A DNA stretch of 34,080 bases from Chloroflexota bacterium. GTDB lineage: Bacteria; Chloroflexota; Limnocylindria; Limnocylindrales; CSP1-4. Below, piece after piece: positions 15,834-24,212 of this stretch; the first letter of the stretch is position 1; each line of letters begins with the position of its first letter. Where the stretch lies: contig PLNK01000057.1 in NCBI GenBank assembly GCA_003142755.1, positions 32,712-66,791 of the forward strand. Reading direction: 5' to 3'. The position numbers and the translations under genes were made by a program. The notes beneath the pieces were generated by a model. That model was not told the DNA's origin. It made no database searches and saw only the letters and a list, made by a program, of their open reading frames with translations.

Positions 15834-17072
15834 TTACGCCGCGGCGCCACCTTGTAAGCCGTCGCGGCCGCCGGTCCGCCTCGCAAAGACGATGGCCAGC
15901 ACCGCGGCCCCGACGAGGACCGCCGCCGCCACGTAGAAGACCGCTCGCAGACCGGCCGATACGACGCCGGCGCCGATGGCGGGACCCGCGATGCCACCCA
16001 GGTAGAGCGGCAGGTAGATCAGGTTGAGCGTCGCCGAGCGCCGGTCAGCGGGAGCCTCGGTCGCCACGAGCCCGGAGACCATCGCACCGACGACCGCCTG
16101 GCCGGCAGTCGCGAGGCTGTAGGCGATGGCCAGCCCGGCTACAGTGGCCGCCAGCGGGAGGGCTCCGAAGCCAACGGCCATGCCGGCGATCGCCATGACG
16201 AGGACGGTTCGGAAGCCGAGGCGATCCGCCACCCATCCCCCGGCCGGCGACAGAGCAGCGCCCACGATCGTGGCCACGCCGAGCACGAGGCCCACGGAAC
16301 CCGCCACCTCCAGGGACGTGTGCTCCACTTCGTGCACGAGGAGAGCCAGGTACTGCGCCGACATCTGGCGACCGACGAAGACCAATCCGTAAACGGCAAA
16401 CAGCCAGCGCACCGTAGGATCCGACATCACGCCGCGAACCGCGCCGAAGGCCAGCCGAATCGTGCTGCCCGTTGGCACGACTTCCGGCCGCACCTCGCTC
16501 GACGCCACCGCCAGCAGAAGGGCCACACCAAGCGACAGAACCGCGCTAAGGGCGAACACGATCGCGCTTGCGAGATGCAACTGGTCGATCATGAGCCCGC
16601 CGAGCGTCGACCCTGCACCAAACCCAAGGGGGCTACTGGCCGCGAAGATGCCCATCGCCAGGCCGAGGCGGTGACGAGGCGTGACATCGCGGATCGCGGC
16701 CATCATCACCCCGCTGTTGCCGAGTTGGAAGCCGACGAGCAGCATGCCAATCACGAGCTGCCACGTGGTCTGGCTGGCGGCGATGATGCCGAAGACGGCT
16801 GCCTCGACCAGCGCACTTCGGATGATCACAGCCTTGCGGCTGAACTTGTCGGCCCAGACACCCCATAGCGGGATCAGCGGCAGGCCCGTCAGGAAGAACA
16901 GGGCCCCCAACACCCCAACGAAATGCGGAACATCGGCCGTGGCCAGCCCAACTTCCCTGAGCCGGTTCGGCAGGAAGGCGTAGATCTGGGAAACTCCCAG
17001 GCCCTCGACGAACGAGGTGATCCAGTAGAGGGCCAGCAGCGAGCGCCAGTCTTGTGCGGGTCGAAGGTTCAC
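15834..17072 (-). CDS. MFS transporter (12 helices)
   Basis: This 412-aa major facilitator superfamily protein has two six-helix halves. The loop 2-3 signature GVWADKFSRK (residues 71-80) and its echo GGWVADRLGFRTVL in the second half are visible. The start is GTG at 17072. Sequence alone does not give the substrate; the size and motif fit proton-driven drug or metabolite exporters. It is convergent with citrate synthase and divergent from the secreted paralogue pair. Confidence 0.88.
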   Translation of the reverse strand: MNLRPAQDWRSLLALYWITSFVEGLGVSQIYAFLPNRLREVGLATADVPHFVGVLGALFFLTGLPLIPLWGVWADKFSRKAVIIRSALVEAAVFGIIAASQTTWQLVIGMLLVGFQLGNSGVMMAAIRDVTPRHRLGLAMGIFAASSPLGFGAGSTLGGLMIDQLHLASAIVFALSAVLSLGVALLLAVASSEVRPEVVPTGSTIRLAFGAVRGVMSDPTVRWLFAVYGLVFVGRQMSAQYLALLVHEVEHTSLEVAGSVGLVLGVATIVGAALSPAGGWVADRLGFRTVLVMAIAGMAVGFGALPLAATVAGLAIAYSLATAGQAVVGAMVSGLVATEAPADRRSATLNLIYLPLYLGGIAGPAIGAGVVSAGLRAVFYVAAAVLVGAAVLAIVFARRTGGRDGLQGGAAA

Positions 17073-17254
17073 CCGGGCAGCCTACCCGAGGCCGGACGGC
17101 GCGGCACACTCAGCCGGCACCCAACGGCCGAACCAGCGCGCCGAGCGTGCTCGCGCGAGGCCTTCGATGGGCTGATTGGCCTGATATGGCCCACAGGCAG
17201 TATCTTTCCCAGGGTCCATCGTCGATCGTCGGTGGATCGGACAGGAGGAGCCGG

Positions 17255-18163
17255 GTGGACGACAGAGTCTGGAAGAACGTATCGATCTTGCTGGGGGTGG
17301 TCTGCGCGCTGCTCATCGGCGTCGCGGGTGCGCTGCTGATGATCGGTCCTCGGAGCGGGTCCCCCGCAGCCTCATCGGGACCCCAGTCGAGCGATATCGC
17401 CGTCATCTCGACGCCGGGTGACACGGCCCTGCCGTCCGGCAGCGCCTCCCTGCAGAGCGCGGGCCCGAGTGTCGTCGTGGGGCCAACGCCTACCCCGGGC
17501 AAGCCCAGCCCCGCCACGATCACCTTCAGCAACATAGCCCTCGATTCCGCCAACGACACGAATGGCTTTGCTCGCACCTTCACGTTCGTCAGCGATGGGG
17601 CCGGCCCCGTCACCTACGCCGTGACGAAGACCTCTACCGGCGGCACCACCAAGATGTGCGCAAAGGTCGACTCGAGCGGGTTCACCTGTACGGTCAAGGC
17701 CCTGCCCAGCTTCCTCAAGGGCGCCGCAGATGGACCGCACAACACCTGGGTCGTGACCCTGGTCGGCTATGGCTCCTCGCATCCGACCGTGGACGTCACC
17801 TTCACATGGCCGGCATCGACCGCCAAGATCCAGCTCAGCCACGGTCGATTCCAGGGCAGCTCCACCCAGGGCGTGTCGGATGCGCTCAATGGCTTCTCGG
17901 CGACGTTCAAGCCGCGCGTCGGGGGCGCCCTGAACGTGCAGGCCACCTGGACCGATATCACCACTGACGCAACCATGTCCCTCTTCGACGCCTCCACACC
18001 CCCGAACGTCACCGTAGACCAGCGTTCGTACAAGGGCGCCACGTACATCAACCCGGCCTTCACGGACAACGTCGATCCAACCAAGACCTATCTGGTTGAG
18101 CTGCGGAATGTGTCCGCAGACAGCCAGCGTCCCGACCTGACGGCAGAGGTCTCGTTCCCATAG
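17255..18163 (+). CDS. Membrane-anchored secreted protein of unknown function, paralogue A
   Basis: This 302-aa protein starts at GTG 17255 with an ideal AGGAGG 6 bases upstream; the frame extends left, but that part has no start signal. One N-terminal helix (about 9-31, signal anchor) is followed by a Ser/Pro/Thr linker (32-86) and a beta-rich domain from ATITFSNIALDS (87) to the end. The domain holds two Cys, C135 and C145, likely a disulfide. It is a clear paralogue of the next gene. Shared landmarks are LDSxxD, ARTFxFxSDG, TKxC, HxxWVVTL, SxPTVD, HGRxxG, and RPxLxAxxSFP as the last residues. No family is recognised. The beta-sandwich-like pattern suggests an extracellular binding domain. 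Confidence 0.8.
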   Translation: MDDRVWKNVSILLGVVCALLIGVAGALLMIGPRSGSPAASSGPQSSDIAVISTPGDTALPSGSASLQSAGPSVVVGPTPTPGKPSPATITFSNIALDSANDTNGFARTFTFVSDGAGPVTYAVTKTSTGGTTKMCAKVDSSGFTCTVKALPSFLKGAADGPHNTWVVTLVGYGSSHPTVDVTFTWPASTAKIQLSHGRFQGSSTQGVSDALNGFSATFKPRVGGALNVQATWTDITTDATMSLFDASTPPNVTVDQRSYKGATYINPAFTDNVDPTKTYLVELRNVSADSQRPDLTAEVSFP

Positions 18164-18254
18164 GCGCTCTGGTCGCGGATCGCGGACGATCTCGGCGCCG
18201 GCCGACATGATCGGCTCGATGCGGTCTACATCGACTCGTTGAGGGAGGCCCCGG

Positions 18255-19337
18255 TTGGACGACCTGGCGGCAGGCGAACTATCGCCGGAAGGACAGACTC
18301 CCGCGCCGGGCCGCCCCGACGCGGCAGGCGAGGCCGGTTCGGACGCCATTCCCGGAGCCAACCCGGACGGTAGGTCCGCACGCGTGCCACGGCTGCTCCA
18401 TCGGCCCGGCTGGTTGAACTCCCGCCGCCCAGGTGACTCCCGGCGCGTGCGGCTCGGGGCCACGGCTCTCGGGCTGTCGCTCGTTCTGATCCTCGGGTTC
18501 AAGGGCGCCGCGTCACAGCCCAACGGACCGGCGGGCGGCTCGTCATCCAGCCAGCGACCCTCAGCCGGCCAGAGCGGCGCAGCGATGGCTTCCAGGGCAC
18601 CGGCCGGGACCGGCCTCGAGTCAGGCAGCCCGCTGGCCGATGCGAGCCCCAGCGCCGAGCCGTCGGAAGTGCCGATTCCCACCCAGACATCGCCGACGGC
18701 AACGATCACCTTCAACGACCTGATGCTCGACTCGGTTCTCGACGCTACCGCGGCGGCACGCACCTTCTCGTTCATCAGCGACGGCCCGGGCGCGGTCTCC
18801 GCTCAGATCGTCGCGACATCGCCGTTGGACTCGACCAAGTTGTGCGTGACCGCAGACGACAAGCCCGCCGGCTGCGTCTCGGGCGCGACACCCAGCTTGC
18901 GGCTCGCCGCAACCGCCGCTCACTCTCACTGGGTCGTCACCCTCAGCTCCGTCAACGAGTCGTCGCCCACGGTCGACTTGGCTATAGGCTGGCCCACCAA
19001 CCACCCCTCCATCACCCTGACGCACGGCCGACTTGCGGGCTATCCGAACCCGGACTCACTGCGTTCAATGACCGCCACCTTCGTCACGCGAGCCGCGGGT
19101 CAGCTCGGGATCGAGGCCTCCTGGCCGCCGGCGGTCCTCGATGCGACCCTGACAGTGGCCGACGTTTCGGCAGCGCAGCCTGCCGTGCTGGCAAGCATCG
19201 CCTACTCAGGACGGAGCGGCATCTCGCCGGCCTACTCGCTCGCCCTGCAACCCGCGAAGGCATACAGGGTGGTGCTCTTCAACGAGAGTCCGGATGGGGT
19301 GCGGCCCAACCTGGCGGCCACGATCTCGTTCCCGTAG
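18255..19337 (+). CDS. Membrane-anchored secreted protein of unknown function, paralogue B
   Basis: This 360-aa protein starts at TTG 18255, preceded by GAGGGAGG. The start context is nearly the same as in paralogue A (CCGGxTGGACGAC, both encoding xDD). A cytoplasmic Pro/Gly-rich segment (1-63) precedes one helix (about 67-84), a Ser/Ala/Pro linker (85-148), and the same beta-rich domain as paralogue A. C197 and C207 have the same spacing of 10. The C-terminus is ATISFP (A: AEVSFP). It follows A by 91 bases on the same strand and is probably co-transcribed. The long cytoplasmic tail is the main difference from A. Function unknown. Confidence 0.8.
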   Translation: MDDLAAGELSPEGQTPAPGRPDAAGEAGSDAIPGANPDGRSARVPRLLHRPGWLNSRRPGDSRRVRLGATALGLSLVLILGFKGAASQPNGPAGGSSSSQRPSAGQSGAAMASRAPAGTGLESGSPLADASPSAEPSEVPIPTQTSPTATITFNDLMLDSVLDATAAARTFSFISDGPGAVSAQIVATSPLDSTKLCVTADDKPAGCVSGATPSLRLAATAAHSHWVVTLSSVNESSPTVDLAIGWPTNHPSITLTHGRLAGYPNPDSLRSMTATFVTRAAGQLGIEASWPPAVLDATLTVADVSAAQPAVLASIAYSGRSGISPAYSLALQPAKAYRVVLFNESPDGVRPNLAATISFP

Positions 19338-19360
19338 CGGGCCACGGAGGCCCCGGCGCC

Positions 19361-19687
19361 TCAGTCGGGCTGGATCTCGTTCGACCGGACGGCGCGCCCA
19401 AAGGCGCGTATGCGGAAGCCGATCCAGACCTGCGTCCGGAAGTAGATATCGGCCTCCACGACGGCCAGCGCCGCTTCCTCGCTCTGGGCACGGACCAGGA
19501 TCAAGGACGCCGACATGTCCGTGAAGGCGCCCGCCTCGACGATCGTGCCCGAGTCGCGAAGCTCGGCGATGCGGGCCAGATGTTGGGCCCTGACGGCGGG
19601 GCGCCGCTCGGCAGCGTCGGGGCCGTATGTGGCTTCCACGACCCAGATCCGCTCGATTGCGAGGCCGTCCGGAATCTCGCCGGTCAC
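19361..19687 (-). CDS. YciI-like protein
   Basis: This 108-aa protein has a dimeric ferredoxin-like alpha-beta fold typical of YciI-related proteins. It shows a strand WVVEATYG, then HLARIAELRDSGTIVEAGAF, then a strand with SASLILVRAQSEEAALAVVEADIYF. The H-x-x-x-x-x-x-L-x-x-x-G segment matches the family. YciI proteins are small soluble enzymes or binding proteins, mostly uncharacterised. The start is GTG 19687, overlapping the stop of the upstream ATPase gene by GTGA, so it is translationally coupled to a DNA-repair-like operon, which is an unusual partner. Its 3' end lies 23 bases from the convergent paralogue B. Confidence 0.82.
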   Translation of the reverse strand: MTGEIPDGLAIERIWVVEATYGPDAAERRPAVRAQHLARIAELRDSGTIVEAGAFTDMSASLILVRAQSEEAALAVVEADIYFRTQVWIGFRIRAFGRAVRSNEIQPD

Positions 19688-22194
19688 CGATCCTCCTGGT
19701 GCTGGTCCGGTCCGCCGGAGGCACCCGGCGCCGCTCCCTCAGGATCGGGGCCCTCGGTCGGTGCCTTGTCCGCTTCGGGGGCTGGACCGTCGGCCGGGCT
19801 GCTCGCGCGTGCGTCGCCGCGCCTGGCTCGAACGGCCTGAGCGAATTGAATGGGACCATCGCGATCGCCGTCGCCCGGCTCGGACTCGTCTGCGGACAGC
19901 TCTTCTGGCGAGACGTGCGCCTCTGCCAGCAGCGAGCTGGCCAGTCCAGTGGACTCCTTCGCCCCGGCCGCGCCCTTCGCCTGAGGCGCCGCGGCCGAGC
20001 CACTGCCATGGGCCGCGGCGCGGGCCGCGATCGGGCTGGTCGCGCCAGGTTCGATGTCGATCGGACCGGGCAGCTCGACCACCGAATCGGCCAGCCCGTC
20101 GTAACGGTTCGAGCAGGCCAGGTAGATAACCTGGAAGTCCGAGGACAGCTCGCGCAGCAGCAGGGCGGCCCGGGCGGCCCGGGCGTCGTCGAAAGTGACG
20201 AACGGGTCATCGAGGATCAGCGGCGGACGGCGACCCTGCGTCACCAGCCTGACCAACCCAATTCGGGCCGCCAGGAAGACCTGGTCGATCGTACCCTTGC
20301 TGAGCTGGCTCGCCGGGACCCAGTCGTTCCGCTCCGGGGCCCAAACCTGTATGTCGAGCGTGTGGTCGTCGATGTTCACCCGTCGGTATCGACCGCCGGT
20401 CAACCGGGCGATGTCTCGACCCACCTGCGCCTCGAGGAAGCGGGTGGCCTTGCGCATCGTTCCGCTTTCCGATGCCTCGATCGCCACCAGAGTCTTCTCG
20501 TAGATGCGGATCCGTCGCTTGAGGCCTCCGAGCTGGGCCTGCCAGGTGACGAGCCGCTCGGCCTCGCCGGCTACCTGCTCCGAATCGACCGGGTTGGCGT
20601 CCACGCGAGCCGTCGCTGCGGCCTCGGCGTCTCGCGCCCGTTCGAGCGTGGCGTGGCGTTCGCGGACCTCGGCCTCCAGCCGTTCCCGGGCTCGGGCGTC
20701 ATTGGCGCTCGGCCCGATGGCATCGAGCGCGGCCGTCTTCTGCTCTATCTCCAGGGCGGCCTTGTCGCGCAGTTCGGTGACGCTGCCACTCTGGCCGGCC
20801 AGAAACGCCGATATCTGGACCTGGAGCGTGGCGATCTCCTGTCGACGACCCTGTTCTGCCGCGAGAAGCTTCTCGGCCGTGGCCACATCGTGGACACCCA
20901 GTTCGCGAAGTATGTTCTGCACTCCGGACTGGGCGACTCGCAGACCCTCCTCGGTCCCCACCCGGCCCTGGCGGCGCAGGGTTCGGTCGCGCCCGCGAGA
21001 GTCGTTGATGTGGCGGACGTTCATCGCCACCGAGCGATACTCCCAGAAGCGATAGCCCAGAAGGAGCCCACCGCCCAGGAAGATGACGCCGAGCACCAGC
21101 ACTGCCGGCGCCGACCGGAGGACGCCGAACGCTATCGACAGCCCGCCCGCGGCCAGCACGATCGCCGTCAGGGCACCGAGCAGGCTAAAGGCGGGCTCGG
21201 GCTCGTCGGGCTCGACCTCGGGCCCCAGGTCTTCACGCAAAGTCTCTTGCATGATGGAGACCCGACCCTGGAGAGTCCGCATCCGGTCGAGCTGGTCGCG
21301 CAGCCCGGACATGGATCGCTCGGGCGTGGCCTCGAGCTCTTCGAGCCTGCGTTGCGCATCGGCCGCCTGACGGTAGCGCTCGAACCGTTCGGCGATGACG
21401 GACCGGTCCGACCGCAGGCGCTCCGCCTGGCGAGCAGCCTCGAGCATGTTTCGGCTTTCGGTCAGGGCGACCTCGGATCGAATCCGCCCGTCCCGGGCAA
21501 CGGCCAGGGCGTCGCGGTCCTTCTCGAGCTTCTCGAGCGCCGCCTCGCCACTCTTGAGAGCGACCTCGGCCCGCGCCACTGCCTCTTCGGCGATCTTGAG
21601 GCGGCCCGGGTTCTTGTCGCCACGCGACTTCAAGGCGCGGATCGCGTCCTCGAGCCGGCCTCTGGCCCGCGACGAGCCCTTGTCGCCGCCGCCGATGCTG
21701 GCCTGCAGCCGGTCGCGCAGGGCATCCTCGTCGCGATCGAGGTCATCGAGCTCTTCGTGTCGGATCGAGGCTGTGGATCGGAAGAACGACTCGTTGGGAA
21801 TGCCCGTCAGGTCGGCGATGATCTCGTCGGCTTTGTTTGGGTCAGTGTAGGTCTGGCCGTCCAGCTCGAGCGAGACACGGCCTCGTTGACCGCGGAACTC
21901 CTTCTCGAGCACACCGCGAAGAACGCCCCCTCCACTTGTCCCTGATTCATCGTCAGTGGTGAACTCGAGACGTGTCGAGGATCGATCGTCCTCGGGCGCA
22001 CCCCAGGATCGGAGCGCCTCCAGCTCGGCCGTGGCGGCCGTCGGCTTGCGGAACAGGGCCAGCTCCAGACCGCGCTGGATCGTCGACTTGCCGGCTTCGT
22101 TCGGGCCCCGAATGATCGTGAAGCCCGGCGCAATCTCTATGTCGAGGTCGCGGTGCCGCCCGAAGTCCCGAAGCTGCAGACGGGTGATCCTCAT
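19684..22194 (-). CDS. YhaN-like membrane-associated SMC/Rad50-type ATPase
   Basis: This 836-aa ABC/SMC-type ATPase has Walker A GPNEAGKST (30-38). Coiled coil runs at about 175-330 and 400-580, with the signature LSKGTIDQVFLAAR (631-644) and Walker B PPLILDDP (657-664) followed by a D-loop. Between the coils are two hydrophobic helices (about 337-357 and 362-381), where Rad50/SbcC proteins carry a CxxC zinc hook; no such CxxC exists. This is the arrangement of Bacillus YhaN, which pairs with the YhaO nuclease, and the upstream gene encodes a YhaO/SbcD-like protein 17 bases away. After the ATPase core comes a 125-residue Ala/Pro/Glu-rich, probably disordered tail. Role inferred: DNA-end processing at the membrane. 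Confidence 0.88.
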   Translation of the reverse strand: MRITRLQLRDFGRHRDLDIEIAPGFTIIRGPNEAGKSTIQRGLELALFRKPTAATAELEALRSWGAPEDDRSSTRLEFTTDDESGTSGGGVLRGVLEKEFRGQRGRVSLELDGQTYTDPNKADEIIADLTGIPNESFFRSTASIRHEELDDLDRDEDALRDRLQASIGGGDKGSSRARGRLEDAIRALKSRGDKNPGRLKIAEEAVARAEVALKSGEAALEKLEKDRDALAVARDGRIRSEVALTESRNMLEAARQAERLRSDRSVIAERFERYRQAADAQRRLEELEATPERSMSGLRDQLDRMRTLQGRVSIMQETLREDLGPEVEPDEPEPAFSLLGALTAIVLAAGGLSIAFGVLRSAPAVLVLGVIFLGGGLLLGYRFWEYRSVAMNVRHINDSRGRDRTLRRQGRVGTEEGLRVAQSGVQNILRELGVHDVATAEKLLAAEQGRRQEIATLQVQISAFLAGQSGSVTELRDKAALEIEQKTAALDAIGPSANDARARERLEAEVRERHATLERARDAEAAATARVDANPVDSEQVAGEAERLVTWQAQLGGLKRRIRIYEKTLVAIEASESGTMRKATRFLEAQVGRDIARLTGGRYRRVNIDDHTLDIQVWAPERNDWVPASQLSKGTIDQVFLAARIGLVRLVTQGRRPPLILDDPFVTFDDARAARAALLLRELSSDFQVIYLACSNRYDGLADSVVELPGPIDIEPGATSPIAARAAAHGSGSAAAPQAKGAAGAKESTGLASSLLAEAHVSPEELSADESEPGDGDRDGPIQFAQAVRARRGDARASSPADGPAPEADKAPTEGPDPEGAAPGASGGPDQHQEDR

Positions 22195-22210
22195 CGGACG
22201 GCGCCCGCGT

Positions 22211-23383
22211 TCACAGGGTCACCTGACGACCTTCGAGAAGGTGGCGACCAAGCCTGAGAACTTCGCGAAGATCCGCCAACTCATCGGACGGCGCGTCCTG
22301 GCCGTCGTCCTTCTCGAGCTCTGCGATCCGATCGCCGACGGTCCGCACGAAGGCGCCGAGGACGGTGTCGGGCGGGGGCGACGTTCCTTCGGGCGAAGCC
22401 GGGATCGACACGTCGCGGATGCGGAAGCGCAGGAACGACGGCGCCAGGGCCCGCTCGACCTCGTCCATGTCCAGATCCAGCTCGTCCGGGTAGAGCCCCG
22501 TCAAGCGCACGTCGAAGACCAGGTTCGAATCGGCGTGACGGCCCAGAACATCGATCAACTCGGGCTGGCTGGGGACGCTGCTGACGTCCATGTCGAGCTT
22601 CTCGGAACGCGTCTGGCCGACCCGCTTGGGCTCAATCGAGACCACGTGGCGCCCGGCGCTGTCGTCGAGCGTCACGATCAAGACCTGACCGGCACCGTCC
22701 TGATCCACGGCTACTGGCTCGGGCGCGCCGGAGTAGGCGTAGGACACGTTCCCCGCTCGGCCCTCGATGGCAGAGTGCCAGTGGCCCAGAGCCAGGTAAT
22801 CGAGGCCGGTCTTGGCAATCTCTTCCTGGGTGAACACGACGGCGTCGGCGTCGGTTCGACCGGGGATCGCAAGGGCGCCATGGACCATGCCGATCTTCCA
22901 GGTCGCTCGTGTGTCGGCCTTGACATCGAGACCCGCCAGCGGGCTTCGGGGCGAGCGTTTGGTGTCGAAGACACGGCCGTAGACGATCGCGTCGAGCGGC
23001 GCGAAGACGATCTCCGGCAGGTAGGGCGTCAGAACCACGACCCAGTCGCTCGCGGCTCGGGCCATGCCGGCCAGGTCGTACGAGCGGTAGATCGACGCCC
23101 CGTCGTAGACATCATGAGTCCCCGGAATGATCACGGTGCGGATGCTCGCCCGGGTCAGCCGACCCAGCTCCGCCGCCACGCGTTCCACCGAGCGGCGCGG
23201 CTGGGTATTCGAATCGAACAGGTCGCCCGCGATGAGGAAGATGTCGACCTTCTCGGCGATCGCCAGCTCGACCGACGTCCGGAAAGCCGCGAACTGGCGC
23301 TCTCGCAAGACTGCGGCGCGTTCGCCCAGGTCCGTGTGCCGCGCCCCCAGATGGAGGTCGGCCGTGTGAAGCAAGCGCAGCAT
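22211..23383 (-). CDS. YhaO/SbcD-like metallophosphoesterase (DNA repair nuclease family)
   Basis: This 390-aa calcineurin-like phosphoesterase has all Mre11/SbcD motifs in order: TADLHLG (7-13), GDLFDS (53-58), GTHDVYD (family GNHD; Asn replaced by Thr), a late GMVHG, and GHWHS. Capping-domain-like sequence follows from about residue 255. Family members are Mn-dependent nucleases that act with a Rad50/SMC ATPase, here the next gene 17 bases downstream. Mre11 uses the Asn of GNHD as a metal ligand, so Thr at that place is notable and may alter activity. The length is normal. It is the first gene of the operon; its promoter should lie in 23384-23548. Confidence 0.87.
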   Translation of the reverse strand: MLRLLHTADLHLGARHTDLGERAAVLRERQFAAFRTSVELAIAEKVDIFLIAGDLFDSNTQPRRSVERVAAELGRLTRASIRTVIIPGTHDVYDGASIYRSYDLAGMARAASDWVVVLTPYLPEIVFAPLDAIVYGRVFDTKRSPRSPLAGLDVKADTRATWKIGMVHGALAIPGRTDADAVVFTQEEIAKTGLDYLALGHWHSAIEGRAGNVSYAYSGAPEPVAVDQDGAGQVLIVTLDDSAGRHVVSIEPKRVGQTRSEKLDMDVSSVPSQPELIDVLGRHADSNLVFDVRLTGLYPDELDLDMDEVERALAPSFLRFRIRDVSIPASPEGTSPPPDTVLGAFVRTVGDRIAELEKDDGQDAPSDELADLREVLRLGRHLLEGRQVTL

Positions 23384-23809
23384 CGGACCGATTGTTCCTC
23401 TTGCGCCCCGACAGTCTTTCGCGCCGGTTCAGCGGTGTCTCACACGGCTCGCCGTCTGGACCAATGCGCTCGGCCCAGCCCGCCGCGGCCGGCGCCGCGG
23501 GGACGAACCGACGGGGCGATTGTGGCAGGTTCGGCCGATGCTGATGCGGCTTAGTTGAATTGGCTCAGGCAGTTCTCTTGTGTCCTGTTCCGCACTGTCT
23601 GACTCTCTGGGACAGCCATTCAATTAGCCCGGTACTGCGTGATATCCTGCCGCCCTGCCGGTGCGTCCCAGACAGGCACCAATGAACCAAATACTGTCGA
23701 CCGGATCCGCTCGATGCCCTCCCAGCGCCCCAACGCGGCCCGGCGCCAGTTCGGTTCGGCTATCCCCGGGACCGCCTGTAAGCGAAACCGTGGCTCCGGG
23801 AGGAGAAAC
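23384..23809. other. 426-base intergenic region between divergent genes
   Basis: No convincing gene is present. It should hold the promoters of the YhaO-like gene (minus) and the zinc-ribbon gene (plus). It includes the 80-nt stem-loop at 23549-23628, listed separately. TGGGAC (23608-23613) could also pair with GTCCCA downstream (about 23665-23670). The stretch 23549-23640 is clearly richer in A and T than its surroundings. Confidence 0.5.
23549..23628. repeat. 80-nt long stem-loop, AT-richer than its surroundings (possible ncRNA or MITE-like element)
   Basis: The outer arms are 23549-23565 (starts GCTTAG, ends TTGGCT) and 23614-23628 (AGCCATTCAATTAGC). They pair over about 15 bp with two single-base bulges and one G-U. 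An inner 7-bp stem follows directly on the 5' side (CAGGCAG, 23566-23572, with CTGTCTG, 23595-23601) and has a 22-base apical loop. A 12-base bulge (23602-23613) sits on the 3' side. It is not a tRNA (no T-loop motif) and matches no RNA family I know. Strand and transcription are undetermined. Confidence 0.5.
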
Positions 23810-24133
23810 GTGATCTATGTCGATCGATCCCTGCAGTGTGTCGATTGCGGCGCGGAGTTCGTCCACTCGGCCGAGGATCAGGAGTACTACACCCAGAAAG
23901 GGTTCGTGTCAGAACCCAAGCGCTGCCCGAGTTGCCGCGCCGCCAGGCGCTCGATAAAGGACAACGGCGACGGCGCCGGCCACAACACTGGCGGCAACGG
24001 AGCACCCCGCGAGTACTTTGCGGTCGTCTGCACCCGCTGCGGAAATCAGGCCCAGGTCCCGTTCAAACCTCACATGGACCGGCCGGTCTACTGCTCGGAT
24101 TGCTTCCGCGCCGTCCACGCCCAGGGCGCGTAG
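23810..24133 (+). CDS. Double zinc-ribbon protein (zf-trcl plus CxxC-x17-CxxC)
   Basis: This 107-aa protein carries eight Cys in two ribbons. The first is C10-x2-C13 with C39-x2-C42 (QCVDCGAEF and RCPSCR). The second is C74-x2-C77 and C95-x2-C98, with exactly 17 residues between the pairs. The first ribbon matches the probable zinc-ribbon family that begins YxDxxLxCxDCGxxF; the second matches the CxxC-x17-CxxC domain. Both are common in Chloroflexota and other environmental bacteria, and the function is unknown (nucleic-acid binding is a guess). GTG 23810 was chosen because GGGAGGAG ends 5 bases upstream and the protein then begins directly with the conserved IYVDRSLQC. The linker (50-66) is Gly/Asn-rich. 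Confidence 0.87.
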   Translation: MIYVDRSLQCVDCGAEFVHSAEDQEYYTQKGFVSEPKRCPSCRAARRSIKDNGDGAGHNTGGNGAPREYFAVVCTRCGNQAQVPFKPHMDRPVYCSDCFRAVHAQGA

Positions 24134-24166
24134 CGGTCCACCAGGAACGGTCTCGCAGATACAAAG

Positions 24167-24198
24167 AAGCGGCGGTCGCCCGAAGGCAACCGCCGCTT
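24167..24198. terminator. Bidirectional hairpin terminator
   Basis: AAGCGGCGGT (24167-24176) pairs with ACCGCCGCTT (24189-24198). After one C-A mismatch, GCC and GGC extend the stem to a CGAA tetraloop. It is flanked by A-rich sequence on the left and TTTG on the right, between convergent genes (zinc-ribbon, plus; membrane protein, minus). It probably serves both. Confidence 0.65.
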
Positions 24199-24212
24199 TG
24201 CAGTGCGAAGGA

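Noticed and set aside
17372-18775. Minus-strand 467-codon frame across the secreted paralogues
   Set aside because: Antisense; the plus-strand pair shows clear protein-level paralogy, which a non-coding strand would not.
19627-21945. Long plus-strand open frame (772 codons) over the YhaN-like gene
   Set aside because: Antisense shadow of a gene with intact Walker motifs; its protein has no recognisable domain.
21956-23554. Long plus-strand open frame (532 codons) over the nuclease gene
   Set aside because: Antisense shadow of the SbcD-like gene; composition is typical of high-GC reverse frames.
23549-23628. tRNA or terminator reading of the AT-rich stem-loop
   Set aside because: No T-loop or acceptor pattern, no U-run, and the arms are interrupted; kept only as an unassigned structure.
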